A stretch of 64,000 nucleotides of DNA from Bradyrhizobium sp. WBAH42 (GCF_024585265.1 NZ_CP036533.1:6643001-6707000); one strand, 5' to 3'; shown: positions 17,539-26,906, counted from the stretch's first letter. Numbers and translations are program-made. Notes: generated by a model not told the origin, from the letters alone.

Positions 17539-19158
17539 TCACTTCACCTGCTCGACTTCGCTCAGCCGCCAGCTCTTCGTGAAGAACGGCTCAAGCGGGC
17601 TGTAGAGGCGCAGGATCACGAACCAGCCTTTCTTCGGGTCGGTTTGTATCCAATTGCCGCGCTTCACTCCTGCGGGCTGTGTCGGACCGAAGTAGATGGT
17701 GGTGGAGCCGTCGGCATCCGCATCTGCAGCCGGCGACGGGTAGCTCTGGCTGCCGGCGCGGGGATAGCGCTGCGGCGTGTCGAGCATCGAGCGAGTCATG
17801 TTGTCGTAAACCGTGAACGACCAGAAGTTCTCTTCCGGGATGCCCTTGGGCAGCGTCACTTTGTAGGTCTTGGCACCGTCGAAAGCGTTCTTCTCGGCGT
17901 CGGTCATCGCGAGTAGATATTGCGAGCCGATGCCGGGCAGGCGCATCGCCATCGCAGGCGTGATGCCGGTGACTCCGTAGAAGAAGTTGGTGCGCGCATC
18001 CATGGTACGGTAGCCGGTGGTCGGGAAGGGTTTGACTCCCTCGCGCGTGATCTCCGGGATAGGCGTTTCGAACTCGTAACCGCTCACGAACAGGAAGTTG
18101 AACCACGATGAGTTCGGATAATAGAACCAGCTCGGATCGCGCGGGACCATGAACAGGGCACGCGAGGTCGCGTTGGCGAGCGCAAGCGCCTCGGTCATGA
18201 TCTTCTTCATGCGTGCATCGGGTGCGAACGGCTTGCCCTTGACGATGCCGATTGCGGCGATCGGCCCCATCAGTTCTGCATCGAGCGAGGTCGCCGGCTC
18301 CTTCTGCACGACCTCGTTGAGCATGTCGTAGAAGGTCCAGTCGTTCGGCGGAAGGGTATTCATCACCTTGCCGCTGCCTTCATGGAACACCGTCGCCGGC
18401 GGTGCGGTGACCCGCCCCAGCTTGGCCTTGCCGGCCAGGAAGTCCGAAATCGGCGTGCCCACGCCGCCCGGCTCGTAAGGGTAGACCTTGGTGAACTTAC
18501 GGATTGTCTCGGCGACCGGCTTCGGATCCTTGTGATCCTCCAGAAACGAGCGGCCGAACCACAGGATGGTGTTGGTGCGGGCACGGCCGATGAAGTATCC
18601 GCCGTCCGGCAGATGACCTTGGTAGTCCGGCGGCACGATCAGGTACTTGCCCCCTTCGCCACGGTCGGGGCCGGGCAGGCCGAGATCAATGATCCAGCGA
18701 AACCAGGCGTCCTGCACGGTGCCCAGAAACTTGGGCGGAGTCTCCACCACCACGGGACCCTTGCTGAGATCGAGGTAGCCCATAACGTAGATGGTGTCGG
18801 CGTTTGCCGTCAGGAACAGCGACTTGGCATCCATCAGGTCGGAGAAGACGATCACCTCGTTCTCCTTGACGCCGACGCTTCGCAGACCTTCGCGCAGCGC
18901 ATGGATGCTGACGCCGCGCATGTTGTCCATGAACGCGCGATAGGCATAGGTGAAGTCGAGATTGTCGAAGAGCTTGTCGGCGGTCGCCTTGCTCGGGACC
19001 CCGTCCTTGAACTCGAGCACGCCGATGCGCGACTCGATCTTGTCGGCCGTGACCAATGATGATGGAATCGGACCTGGGGTCTGGGCGGTTGCGAAGTGCG
19101 GCAGCAGCAATACGGCGCAGCCAGCGATGGCTGCGAAGCATCTGACGGCATTCATCAT
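17539..19158 (-). CDS. DUF1254/DUF1214 domain protein, exported
   Basis: A 539-residue protein with a signal peptide (residues about 1-25, ending ATAQ). The N-terminal half carries the DUF1254 pattern (FTYAYRAFMDNMRG, FLTANADTIYVMGYLDLSKG) and the C-terminal third DUF1214 (FWSFTVYDNMTRSMLDTPQR, GWFVILRLYSPLEPFF). GGAGG lies 8 bases before the ATG. Proteins of this pair of domains are widespread in soil bacteria with no firm biochemical role. The upstream 130 bases may hold its promoter. It separates the EAL gene from its truncated copy. Confidence 0.9.
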   Translation of the reverse strand: MMNAVRCFAAIAGCAVLLLPHFATAQTPGPIPSSLVTADKIESRIGVLEFKDGVPSKATADKLFDNLDFTYAYRAFMDNMRGVSIHALREGLRSVGVKENEVIVFSDLMDAKSLFLTANADTIYVMGYLDLSKGPVVVETPPKFLGTVQDAWFRWIIDLGLPGPDRGEGGKYLIVPPDYQGHLPDGGYFIGRARTNTILWFGRSFLEDHKDPKPVAETIRKFTKVYPYEPGGVGTPISDFLAGKAKLGRVTAPPATVFHEGSGKVMNTLPPNDWTFYDMLNEVVQKEPATSLDAELMGPIAAIGIVKGKPFAPDARMKKIMTEALALANATSRALFMVPRDPSWFYYPNSSWFNFLFVSGYEFETPIPEITREGVKPFPTTGYRTMDARTNFFYGVTGITPAMAMRLPGIGSQYLLAMTDAEKNAFDGAKTYKVTLPKGIPEENFWSFTVYDNMTRSMLDTPQRYPRAGSQSYPSPAADADADGSTTIYFGPTQPAGVKRGNWIQTDPKKGWFVILRLYSPLEPFFTKSWRLSEVEQVK

Positions 19159-19339
19159 CGTTGTCGCCTCCCTGTGGAATACAACGTCCCCCTAGGAATG
19201 CAGCGCCGGTGCAATTTTAACTTGTGAAGGGCTCCAGACAATTCGGCCCAAGCAGTCTTACCCGCGACCAATAGTCGTATTGCGGACGAAATCGGGCACG
19301 ACACAACGCCGGGCGCTAACTGCCGAAGCCAAGCGGCCT

Positions 19340-19471
19340 TTAATTCATCTTTTGGCGGAGCTTCTTGATGATCTCGCGCAGATTGGCAATGTACTCCTCG
19401 ATAACACGTCGAGCCTCTTCCAAGTGCGTCGGCTTGGGGGCCGCACGTTTTTCTGGCTGGAGCTCATTCAT
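19340..19471 (-). CDS. 43-residue helical hypothetical protein
   Basis: This short frame encodes a peptide starting MNELQPEKRAAPKPTHLEEA and ending in a heptad-like helix (RRVIEEYIANLREIIKKLRQ). Similar tiny proteins recur in Rhizobiales. The ribosome-binding site is weak. The opposite-strand 65-residue frame has less protein-like composition and is taken as its shadow. Function unknown. Confidence 0.5.
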   Translation of the reverse strand: MNELQPEKRAAPKPTHLEEARRVIEEYIANLREIIKKLRQKMN

Positions 19472-19536
19472 GCCTGAAGATTTGACGCGAACGGCTGCCG
19501 GCCATTGACTTAGATCAACCGTCTTTTGGCAGGGGT

Positions 19537-19679
19537 CTAGGTCCGCTGAGGGTCAAAAGCTGCCTTGGCGGGCTGCTTCGCCTTGATCGTCTCATCGCCG
19601 GCAAGCAGACGTTTCCGCTCTTCGAGAGTAGCTCGGCAACGATCCACAACGGCAAGTCGCGCAGGCGAAAGCCGCCCGC
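19537..19679 (-). repeat. small-gene remnant directly after the EAL gene
   Basis: The minus-strand frame ending at 19537 encodes VVDRCRATLEERKRLLAGDE and then TIKAKQPAKAAFDPQRT, matching the remnant at 4867-4952 at DNA and peptide level. Its frame runs back into the EAL coding sequence without a credible start, so only the C-terminal 35-40 residues of a small gene seem to remain. A GTG in GTGGATCGT could serve as a start for a 33-residue peptide, which I cannot exclude. Confidence 0.5.
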
Positions 19680-22421
19680 TCAGGCGGCGCTGACGGTGGC
19701 GAGCTCCGCGGCCAGGAACTGCTTTTCGAATGCTTCGGCGGGCATCGGACGGCCGAAGAAATATCCCTGCCCTTCCTCGCATCCCATGCTGACCAGGAGG
19801 TCGGCCGTTGCGCGGTTCTCGATGCCTTCGGCGACGACCGTGAGACCGAGCTGCTTGCTGAGGCCGATGGTCGAGCCGACGATGGCAGCGTCGTCGGAAT
19901 TCGAAAGAAGACCGAAGACGAACGACCGGTCGATCTTGAGGCCGTCGAGCGGAAACTTCTTGAGATAGCTCAGGCTCGCATAGCCGGTGCCGAAATCATC
20001 GAACAGGATCCGGACGCCGAGCTCCTGAATCCTCTTGAACATTTCGAGCACGCGGCGTTCGTCATGCAGCAGGATGTCCTCGGTGACTTCGATCTCGAGC
20101 AGCGACGGCGTCAGCCCCGTCGCTTCGAGCAGCGCCGCGACCGAATGCGCGAGATCGCCGGACTGAAGCTGCGAGGGTGACAGGTTGATCGCGACGCGCA
20201 CATCGTTGCCGGACAATTCCCAGGCCCGCGCCTGACGGCAGGCGGTCTCCATCACCCAGTTCGCGATCCGCTCCGACAGCGCCGAGGTGTTGACGACAGG
20301 CATGAATTCGGCCGGCGAGACGTAGCCCCGCACCGGATGCCGCCAGCGGATCAGCGCTTCGGCTCCGACCAGGCTGCCGTCGAGCAGGCGAACCTGCGGC
20401 TGGTAGAACAGCTCGAATTCGCAGCGGTCGGCGGCAAGCGCCAGCTCGCGCTCCAGCGTCAGCCGGTTCTCGAGCTCCTGCCGGATCGTGGCTTCGAACA
20501 CCACATGGCTTCCGCGCCGCGTCGTCTTCGCGCGGCTCAGCGCCAGGTGGCCATTGCTCAGGAGATCGTCGGCCTTTTGCCCGCCGTCGGGATAAACGGC
20601 GACGCCGACGCTGATCCTGACGCGATGCTGCCGGGCGCCCGCTGCGAGCGGGGTCTCGAACGCGCGCGCGATCCGCTCGGCGAACGCCGAGACCGGCTCG
20701 CCGAAGTCAGTGCAGTCGATCGCGATGGCAAATTCGTCGCCGCTGAGCCGGGCGATGATCGCCTTGCCGTCGACTTCGCTCCGGAGCCGCTCAGCGACCG
20801 CGCGCAGCACGAGATCGCCGGCCGAGTGCCCGAGCATGTTGTTGATCTCCTGGAAGCCGTCGAGCCCGAGCACGAGCAACGCGACGCCGGAAGACCGCCG
20901 CTCCGCCGCGGCGATCAGATCGGTGAGGCCCACATGCAGCATGTTCCGGTTGGCAAGTCCCGTCAGCGCGTCATGCTCGGCGAGATATCGAATCCGTTCG
21001 GCTTCACGCTTGCGGACCGAAATATCGCGCAGGATCGCTCCGTATTGAAAGCCGTCCGTTCCCTGCCAGCCCGAGAAGCTCGCCTCGACCGGGAAGGTTT
21101 CCCCGTTCTTGCGCCGGCCCTCGAATTCGACGACGACGGCGCCGCCTGGAACCAGGAGCGCCTCGCGCGCGGCATCGTGCATGGACGGTCTTGCACCGCC
21201 GTCCGCCGGCGGAGCGCACAGCGTTTCGAACGGGCGGCCGATGATCTCGGCCGGCATGTAGCCGAAGATCGCGCTGGCGCCGGGATTCCAGACCGTGATC
21301 CGGTGATCCTCGTCGGTGCAGACCAGTCCGTCGCCGAGCGACATCGCGATGCGATGAAAGCGGCTCTCGGCGATGCGTCCGAGCAGGCTGCGGAAGTCGA
21401 TTTCGTCGAGCGCAATTGCCGTCAGGTAAGCGATGATCGCGATGTGGAACAGCGACGTATCGATGACCAGGGGCGATGTTGCCTGCACGAGCAGAGCGGC
21501 CAGTTCGACCGCCGCCCCGGCTGCGATCAGGATTGCGACGCGAAGTCCCGGTGCGACGCGGCGCCACGAATACATCATCAGCAGGCAGATCGCGCCCAGC
21601 CCCAGCACCATGCCGATGTCGGAGGTCCAGCGCAGCGTCCGGTTCTGAAGAATCGATTCAGCGGCGAGTGCCTGGAGGACCGGCCCCGAGACGATTCTGC
21701 CGTTCGGAACGCTGAAGCGGTCGCCGAGCTCGAGCGCCGTGGCGCCAATGATGACCTTCCTGCCTTTCAGCCTGTCGAGCGTGGCGCGATCACCGCGCAG
21801 CACGTCGACATAGGAGACGGTTGGAATTGAAGCCGCACGAATACTGAAATCGACCAGGAAGGGCGGCCGCCGATTGGCGTCCTGTCCCGCCAGCACGACG
21901 GCCATCGAAGGCATGAACGCGTCGCCGAGCTTCTCGCCGAACGGATAGCGGCGAACCAGCCCGTCGGATTCGATCGCGACATTGACGACGGCCGGCCACG
22001 ACTGGTTGCCGAATGCCTTCAGCGGCCGGTTGACGTGGGCCGGGCCGCCTTTCGGCGTCGGCTGCTTGAAGGATGGCAGGATCGTCGAGCCGCCGGCGTC
22101 CCGCAACGCCTTGGCGAACGCCTCGTCCGAGGCCGGGTCCGACGGCGTGCTGAAATCGACATCGAACGCAACATCCTGCACTCCCGCCGCTTCCAGCCTT
22201 TGCAGCAGCTCGGCATGGAGATATCGCGGCCAGGGCCACACCCCGATCTTGTCGATGGATGGCGCATCGATGCCGACCACGACGATGTCGCCGCTGGCCG
22301 CACGCGTTTGCCACTTGAATCGAAGGTCGGTGAGCGCATTGCGAAGCGCAGCGTGCCAGCCCGTGGACAGCACCACCGCGAGCGCGATCACGACGAGAAT
22401 ATGCGGCCTGTAGCGTTTCAC
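19680..22421 (-). CDS. CHASE2-PAS-GGDEF-EAL cyclic-di-GMP signalling protein
   Basis: A 913-residue membrane sensor. An N-terminal helix precedes a periplasmic CHASE2 domain (about 30-260), then three helices (about 275-345). A PAS domain (about 360-475, DEDHRITVWNPGASAIFGYM) precedes the GGDEF domain (about 480-640), whose active-site loop reads LSGDEF, that is SGDEF rather than GGDEF, suggesting altered cyclase activity. The EAL domain (about 650-905) keeps GAEALIRW, NLSPSQL and DDFGTGYASLSYLKKF, consistent with phosphodiesterase activity. The start is a GTG at 22421 with GGGAGG upstream. It lies 61 bases after the FecR-domain gene in the same direction, a pairing often seen for CHASE2 proteins. 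Its 3' end is duplicated at 16827. Confidence 0.92.
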   Translation of the reverse strand: MKRYRPHILVVIALAVVLSTGWHAALRNALTDLRFKWQTRAASGDIVVVGIDAPSIDKIGVWPWPRYLHAELLQRLEAAGVQDVAFDVDFSTPSDPASDEAFAKALRDAGGSTILPSFKQPTPKGGPAHVNRPLKAFGNQSWPAVVNVAIESDGLVRRYPFGEKLGDAFMPSMAVVLAGQDANRRPPFLVDFSIRAASIPTVSYVDVLRGDRATLDRLKGRKVIIGATALELGDRFSVPNGRIVSGPVLQALAAESILQNRTLRWTSDIGMVLGLGAICLLMMYSWRRVAPGLRVAILIAAGAAVELAALLVQATSPLVIDTSLFHIAIIAYLTAIALDEIDFRSLLGRIAESRFHRIAMSLGDGLVCTDEDHRITVWNPGASAIFGYMPAEIIGRPFETLCAPPADGGARPSMHDAAREALLVPGGAVVVEFEGRRKNGETFPVEASFSGWQGTDGFQYGAILRDISVRKREAERIRYLAEHDALTGLANRNMLHVGLTDLIAAAERRSSGVALLVLGLDGFQEINNMLGHSAGDLVLRAVAERLRSEVDGKAIIARLSGDEFAIAIDCTDFGEPVSAFAERIARAFETPLAAGARQHRVRISVGVAVYPDGGQKADDLLSNGHLALSRAKTTRRGSHVVFEATIRQELENRLTLERELALAADRCEFELFYQPQVRLLDGSLVGAEALIRWRHPVRGYVSPAEFMPVVNTSALSERIANWVMETACRQARAWELSGNDVRVAINLSPSQLQSGDLAHSVAALLEATGLTPSLLEIEVTEDILLHDERRVLEMFKRIQELGVRILFDDFGTGYASLSYLKKFPLDGLKIDRSFVFGLLSNSDDAAIVGSTIGLSKQLGLTVVAEGIENRATADLLVSMGCEEGQGYFFGRPMPAEAFEKQFLAAELATVSAA

Positions 22422-22482
22422 CCGATCCTCCCGCGCACCCGCTTGCCTGCGGGCGCGCCCCCTCTTCCCCTAGCAGACCGCC

Positions 22483-23694
22483 TTAATGCCGGTTGCGACC
22501 GTGACCATTGCTGCCGGAACCGCCGCCGTTCAAACCGCTGTTGCCGCTGTTGTGCCAGCCGTTGCCGGTGGCGCCGTTATTGCCGTTGTTGCCATTACCG
22601 CCATTGCCATTATTGCCGTTGCCGGAATTGCCGTTCCCGCCGTTGCCGTTGCCACCGCCGTTTCCGTTATTGGCTGCCGCTGCAGCTATCGCAGCGCCCG
22701 GGTTCGACGAGCTGCCGGCGCCAGGGGCTGCGGCAGTCTCATTCGCGCTGTTGGGGGCGATCGCGCTGGTCTTGTTGTCGCTCCAGACCGTCTCGCCGAT
22801 CGCGCCGGCATTCGCGTTGCGCACCTGGCCGGGTGCCACGGCGCCGTGGGCAAGCCCGCGCGTGACCTTGTGGAAGTTCAGCTTGACCTCACCGAGCGAG
22901 CTCGAGATCCGCACGACGCCGGCCTTGGCGGCGTGACCAGCAGCCGCCTGGTGCGACGGCTTCGGCGCACCGGCCGTCTTGTTGCCCTTGTCGATCGGAC
23001 CGAGCGCATGGATGGCATGGCCATTGGCAGCATGGCGCGGCGCCGACAGGTCCGATTTCGGCACTGGAACTCGCTCGATCGTGGGCGCGCGGGGCTTGCC
23101 CTGCTCGATCGGATTGAACGTGCCCGCACCGCTCAGGCTGAGACCGGGCTTGCCGTGTTCGAAGACGGTGGCCGCTTGTCCGGGCATCACTTGTGCAATC
23201 TGCCCCGTCTTGAAATCGGAGACTTCGACCTGGCCGCGGAGCACGCCGACCTTGGTGCTGCCGGCACCGACCGTGACGCTGAACTGGGTGCCCTTGACCA
23301 CGGCGGCGAGATAGGGGGTCTCGACCTCGAAATGCTTGACGTTGCGCTTCTCGACCTCGAGCAGGATCGAACCTGCCTGCTGGACGATGGTGGTCGACAG
23401 GCCGTCCTTCTTTTCGGCCGGCAAGCCCACCACCGAATTGGGAGAGATCAGGATCGTTTCCTCGCCGCGGACGAGGAGTACGCGCCCATTGCGGCCGGTG
23501 CGAATGGTGTCGCCAGGTTTCAGCGTTCCTTCCGGGGTCAACGACACCTGCTGGGCGCCGTTCGTTGCAAGCCAGACCTCGCCCGTGGACTTGCTGACGG
23601 ACCACACACCGTCGTCCGCCGCGAATGCACCGGAGGCCGTTCCCAGGATCAGCGCCGCCGCCAGGGCCCGCCGCATTCCAACCTTGCCGAACAT
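22483..23694 (-). CDS. FecR-domain periplasmic protein with Gly/Asn-rich tail
   Basis: A 403-residue exported protein with a signal peptide (about 1-25, ending GAFA). Residues about 50-160 match the FecR domain: GDTIRTGRNGRVLLVRGEET, then LPAEKKDGLSTTIV and FEVETPYLAAVVKGTQFSV. The middle is Ala/Pro/Lys-rich, and the last 60 residues are a low-complexity Gly-Asn tract (NGNGGNGNSGNGNNG) with a final His/Arg end. In other bacteria, FecR-fold proteins of this type sit next to CHASE2 signalling proteins, as here. It is divergent from the TpsB-like transporter by 132 bases. It may sense or present a ligand for the CHASE2 sensor; that is inference. Confidence 0.88.
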   Translation of the reverse strand: MFGKVGMRRALAAALILGTASGAFAADDGVWSVSKSTGEVWLATNGAQQVSLTPEGTLKPGDTIRTGRNGRVLLVRGEETILISPNSVVGLPAEKKDGLSTTIVQQAGSILLEVEKRNVKHFEVETPYLAAVVKGTQFSVTVGAGSTKVGVLRGQVEVSDFKTGQIAQVMPGQAATVFEHGKPGLSLSGAGTFNPIEQGKPRAPTIERVPVPKSDLSAPRHAANGHAIHALGPIDKGNKTAGAPKPSHQAAAGHAAKAGVVRISSSLGEVKLNFHKVTRGLAHGAVAPGQVRNANAGAIGETVWSDNKTSAIAPNSANETAAAPGAGSSSNPGAAIAAAAANNGNGGGNGNGGNGNSGNGNNGNGGNGNNGNNGATGNGWHNSGNSGLNGGGSGSNGHGRNRH

Positions 23695-23826
23695 GATGAT
23701 CCTCAGCCCCGCGTTTCAAGCCAGGCCTGAGGGGTATCCGAAATCACTCAAGATAGGATTATCGGAAAGCGGCCAGCCGCGTGGCCGAATTAACCAATCG
23801 TTGACCATAAAAAACTAAGAAAAATC

Positions 23827-25623
23827 ATGCCTCTAACGAGACCTTACCGCCCCGTCGCAGATCCCCCGTTGAACTACGGAGACAGGGTCGCTGCGCGCGG
23901 TGAGAGACGGCATCTCCTTACCGCATTGGTTTCGCTGGCAGCAATTTTCGCGACAACTCCAACGGCACTCGCGCAACAGGCGAACCAGCCGGGTTTCGAT
24001 CCACGCCAGCCCGAGAAATATTTTGATAACCAGACCGAGCAGGAATCGCTCGGCCGGCCGCCGGTCCGATTGCCGAGCGTCGGACAGCCCATCATCGGCG
24101 GCGATACCAAGCCGCAATTCGTGCTGCGCGGCGTCAGCGTCAGCGGCGCCCATGCCATTTCCCCCGATCGCATCGCCGCGATCTACCAGCCTTATCTCGG
24201 CCGGAAGGTCTCGCAGGCGGACTTGGTCGCGATCGCAGGCGCCATCAGCGACCTCTACCGCGCAGCCGGCTTCCATCTCAGCCGGGCCATCGTGCCACCG
24301 CAGGACATCGCGCACGGCCGAGTCCGGATTCAAGTGCTCGAAGGCGCCATTGTGCAGGCCGAGCTGAAAGGCGACGGTGCCGAGCAGTTCGGCGTCAGGC
24401 CGATGCTGGCGCCGGTTCTGGCCGAACAACCGTCGCGGCTGGCAACGCTCGAACGCCAGCTCTTTCTGATCAATGGCAGGCCCGGCGTCCGGATCACCGA
24501 CACTGCGCTCGAGGAGATCGGCGGTACGACGGGCCGCTTCCGCCTGACCGTCTCCTTGAAGACCTGGCACGTCTTCTCCTCGTTCGGCCTCGACAATCTC
24601 GGATCCTCGTCGGTTGGTCCCTGGCAAACCTACGCCACCGGCGCGTTCAACTCCTACCTCACGCCCGGCGATACTCTGGCGATCAACCTGTCGACTATTG
24701 CCAACGATCCGCGCCAGCTCGGCTTCGCACGCCTGTCGTACGATGCGCCGGTCGGCGTCGACGGTATCCGCCTCGGCGCTTCCGTCCTGTACAGCGCTGT
24801 ACGGCCCGGCGATATGCGCCGGCTCGACAGCGACATCACCACAACAGAAGCTTTCGAGGTGCGGGCAAGCACCGTGCCCTTCATGTCGCAATCCTCGGGG
24901 CTGACGCTTACTGTGGCAGGCACCTTCAGCAATGTGTCCGAGCACGACATTTACGGCCCCTGGTACAACGACCACATCAGGACCGCGAGCCTGACGGCCG
25001 ACTACCGGCTGCAGGATCCCCTTGGCGGCACCAATCTGGCGACGCTGACCTTCCGCCAGGGCCTCGACATTTTTGGCGCCTCGCATTTCGACGACGATCT
25101 GTTGTCACGCGATGGCGCATCGTCGAACTTCTCGGTGCTGAATCTCTGGTTCACGCGCTACCAGACACTCAACGATGCCTGGTCGCTCAAGCTCGCTGCG
25201 GCGAGCCAGACGGCGTCGCGTCCACTGTTCACCTCGCAGCAATTCTATCTCGGCGGCGCTGCCTTCGGCCGCGGCTATGGCGCAGCCGAGATCAGCGGCG
25301 ACAACGGCCTGGCCGGCTCGCTCGAGCTGCGCTTCGACCAGAAGCTCAATTTCCGCTACTGGACCGGCTATCAGCTCTATGCCTTTGGCGATGCCGGCGC
25401 CGTCTGGAACCACGGTTATCGCCTGAGCGACGGGCTGTCGCTGACATCGGCCGGAGCCGGTGTGCGCTTCTTCCTGCCGGACGACCTCCAGGCCGATTTC
25501 GGCGTGGCCGTCCCCCTGAGCTACCGGGCGCCGGACAACGAGCGCCGCAGCCCACGCTTCGTTTTCACGCTGTCGAGCGCACTCCGGCTCTGCCCCGAGC
25601 GCGGCAAGGCTGGCTGTCTCTAG
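23827..25623 (+). CDS. ShlB/FhaC/HecB-family two-partner secretion transporter
   Basis: A 598-residue Omp85-superfamily TpsB. A basic N-terminus leads into a signal peptide (about 28-50, ending ALAQ). POTRA domains follow (about 95-260, QFVLRGVSVSGAHAISPDRI, SRAIVPPQDIAHGRVRIQVL). The C-terminal half is a beta-barrel, with the family's conserved block at QQFYLGGAAFGRGYGAAEIS (about 478) and an aromatic strand end before SSALRLCPERGKAGCL. Unusually, about 12 residues follow the last strand. TpsB proteins export one TpsA exoprotein, normally encoded next door, but none is in this window. It is divergent from the FecR gene. Confidence 0.9.
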   Translation: MPLTRPYRPVADPPLNYGDRVAARGERRHLLTALVSLAAIFATTPTALAQQANQPGFDPRQPEKYFDNQTEQESLGRPPVRLPSVGQPIIGGDTKPQFVLRGVSVSGAHAISPDRIAAIYQPYLGRKVSQADLVAIAGAISDLYRAAGFHLSRAIVPPQDIAHGRVRIQVLEGAIVQAELKGDGAEQFGVRPMLAPVLAEQPSRLATLERQLFLINGRPGVRITDTALEEIGGTTGRFRLTVSLKTWHVFSSFGLDNLGSSSVGPWQTYATGAFNSYLTPGDTLAINLSTIANDPRQLGFARLSYDAPVGVDGIRLGASVLYSAVRPGDMRRLDSDITTTEAFEVRASTVPFMSQSSGLTLTVAGTFSNVSEHDIYGPWYNDHIRTASLTADYRLQDPLGGTNLATLTFRQGLDIFGASHFDDDLLSRDGASSNFSVLNLWFTRYQTLNDAWSLKLAAASQTASRPLFTSQQFYLGGAAFGRGYGAAEISGDNGLAGSLELRFDQKLNFRYWTGYQLYAFGDAGAVWNHGYRLSDGLSLTSAGAGVRFFLPDDLQADFGVAVPLSYRAPDNERRSPRFVFTLSSALRLCPERGKAGCL

Positions 25624-25775
25624 CCACCCCGTTCTTCGGGCGATCGCCCCGGCTTGCCGGCTTTTCCCGGTCTTGCCCGCAGACTTGCCTAAATTTAATC
25701 CTCTAACCTTGCTCACGATCGCTCGACCGGGGTTCCCGATGACCATGTTCAGGCAAAGGTGATTTGAGACAGACC

Positions 25776-26606
25776 ATGAAGAAGGTGTTTGCCGCCCTGG
25801 CGTTTCTCTGCGTCCTTGGCATCGGGCAGTATTTCGTCGTCAGCCGGTTCGCGATCCGCCATGAGACCTTGGCCCTCTTCGACGCCTCGCGCCAGCGGCC
25901 GATCGCGGTCGAGATCGCCGTGCGACGCGACCATGAGACCAAGGCCAATCTCGGCCTCTGGAAGCTCCCCCTCGCCGTCATCAGCAATGGCAACACCGTC
26001 AAGGCGACCGAATATTCCTTCCTTGCCAACGCGCTCGCCGCCCGAGGCTATCTGGTTGCCAGCATCCAGCAGGACCTGCCGAGCGATCCCCCGCTGATGA
26101 CCCAGGTCGGTCAGCAATATGTCGGCCGGCGCGAGGTCTACATCCGCGCCGAAGCCAACATTCTCTTCGTGCTGGGCGAATTGAAGAAACAGCAGGAGAA
26201 CGTCGAATACGACCACATCACCCTCGTCGGCCACTCCAACGGCGGCGATGTCTCGATGTACGTCGCTCATCAGCACCCCGAACTGGTGTCGAAGGTGATC
26301 ACGCTGGACAATCTGCGGGTGCCCTTCGTGGTCAGCGACCACATGAAGATCCTGTCGTTCCGCTCGAAGGACCCGCACTTCGTGACGGACCCCGGCGTGC
26401 TTCCGACGCCGGAAGAGGCCAAGGCGCGCGGCATCGATATCATCCACACCGGCGCACAGCACACGGAGATGAGCGACCGCGGTCCCAACTCGGTCAAGGA
26501 GAAGATCCAGGAGACGCTCGACCGCTTCCTGCGTGACAGCACCAGCAGCGCGCTCGCGCCGGCGGATACGAAGAGCCCGATGATCATGAATCCGGCTGAC
26601 TATTAG
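25776..26606 (+). CDS. alpha/beta-hydrolase-fold protein with N-terminal signal/anchor
   Basis: A 276-residue protein starting MKKVFAALAFLCVLGIGQYF, a signal peptide or anchor. It has a typical nucleophile elbow GHSNGGDVS (about 165) and a late conserved His in HTGAQHTEMSDRG (about 235). The mid-region SFLANALAARGYLVASIQQD fits the second strand of the fold. The frame also opens with TTG at 25764, but the ATG at 25776 gives the better signal peptide. Substrate unknown. It lies 150 bases after the TpsB gene and may be expressed separately. Confidence 0.82.
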   Translation: MKKVFAALAFLCVLGIGQYFVVSRFAIRHETLALFDASRQRPIAVEIAVRRDHETKANLGLWKLPLAVISNGNTVKATEYSFLANALAARGYLVASIQQDLPSDPPLMTQVGQQYVGRREVYIRAEANILFVLGELKKQQENVEYDHITLVGHSNGGDVSMYVAHQHPELVSKVITLDNLRVPFVVSDHMKILSFRSKDPHFVTDPGVLPTPEEAKARGIDIIHTGAQHTEMSDRGPNSVKEKIQETLDRFLRDSTSSALAPADTKSPMIMNPADY

Positions 26607-26695
26607 CGGGTCCGCTTTGCGGCAGATCAAGGCGGCTCCAAGACGGCACGGTAGAAAGCCTCATGGCGTCGGAGAGACACGTGTCGCACTATTCC

Positions 26696-26768
26696 GAAAG
26701 TCTTGATGCGAAGGGCCTTGTTTCGAAGAGCCATGCTCCGAAAGGCCTTGTTTCGAATGGTCTTGGCC
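26696..26768. repeat. degenerate 15-bp tandem repeat, about five units
   Basis: Successive units of 14-15 bases follow the consensus GAARGGCCTTGTTTC: GAAAGTCTTGATGC, GAAGGGCCTTGTTTC, GAAGAGCCATGCTCC, GAAAGGCCTTGTTTC and GAATGGTCTTGGCC. Units 2 and 4 are nearly identical. It lies in the untranslated gap between the hydrolase and the cytochrome gene. Each unit junction creates a TTCGAA-like palindrome. Confidence 0.7.
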
Positions 26769-26906
26769 TGCCCGCGGCAAGAATGCCGGCCTTCATGCGG
26801 CATCTTTATCGTTCGACCCGCAGGCTGCTGCGGTCGATCGCCGCCCGCATTGATCTCTCGCAGTTTCCAGGATCCTGCTGCGGATGAGCGCGGCGGCCGC
26901 AAGCGA

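Noticed and set aside
22486..22680. short repeated GGN-type units that look like an array
   Set aside because: They are codon repeats of the Gly/Asn-rich tail, not spacer-separated palindromes; not a CRISPR array.
22486..23730. 414-residue plus-strand frame and a Pro/Leu-rich 142-residue frame opposite the FecR gene
   Set aside because: Both mirror the Gly/Asn-rich FecR coding sequence. The Pro/Leu tract is the complement of its low-complexity tail.
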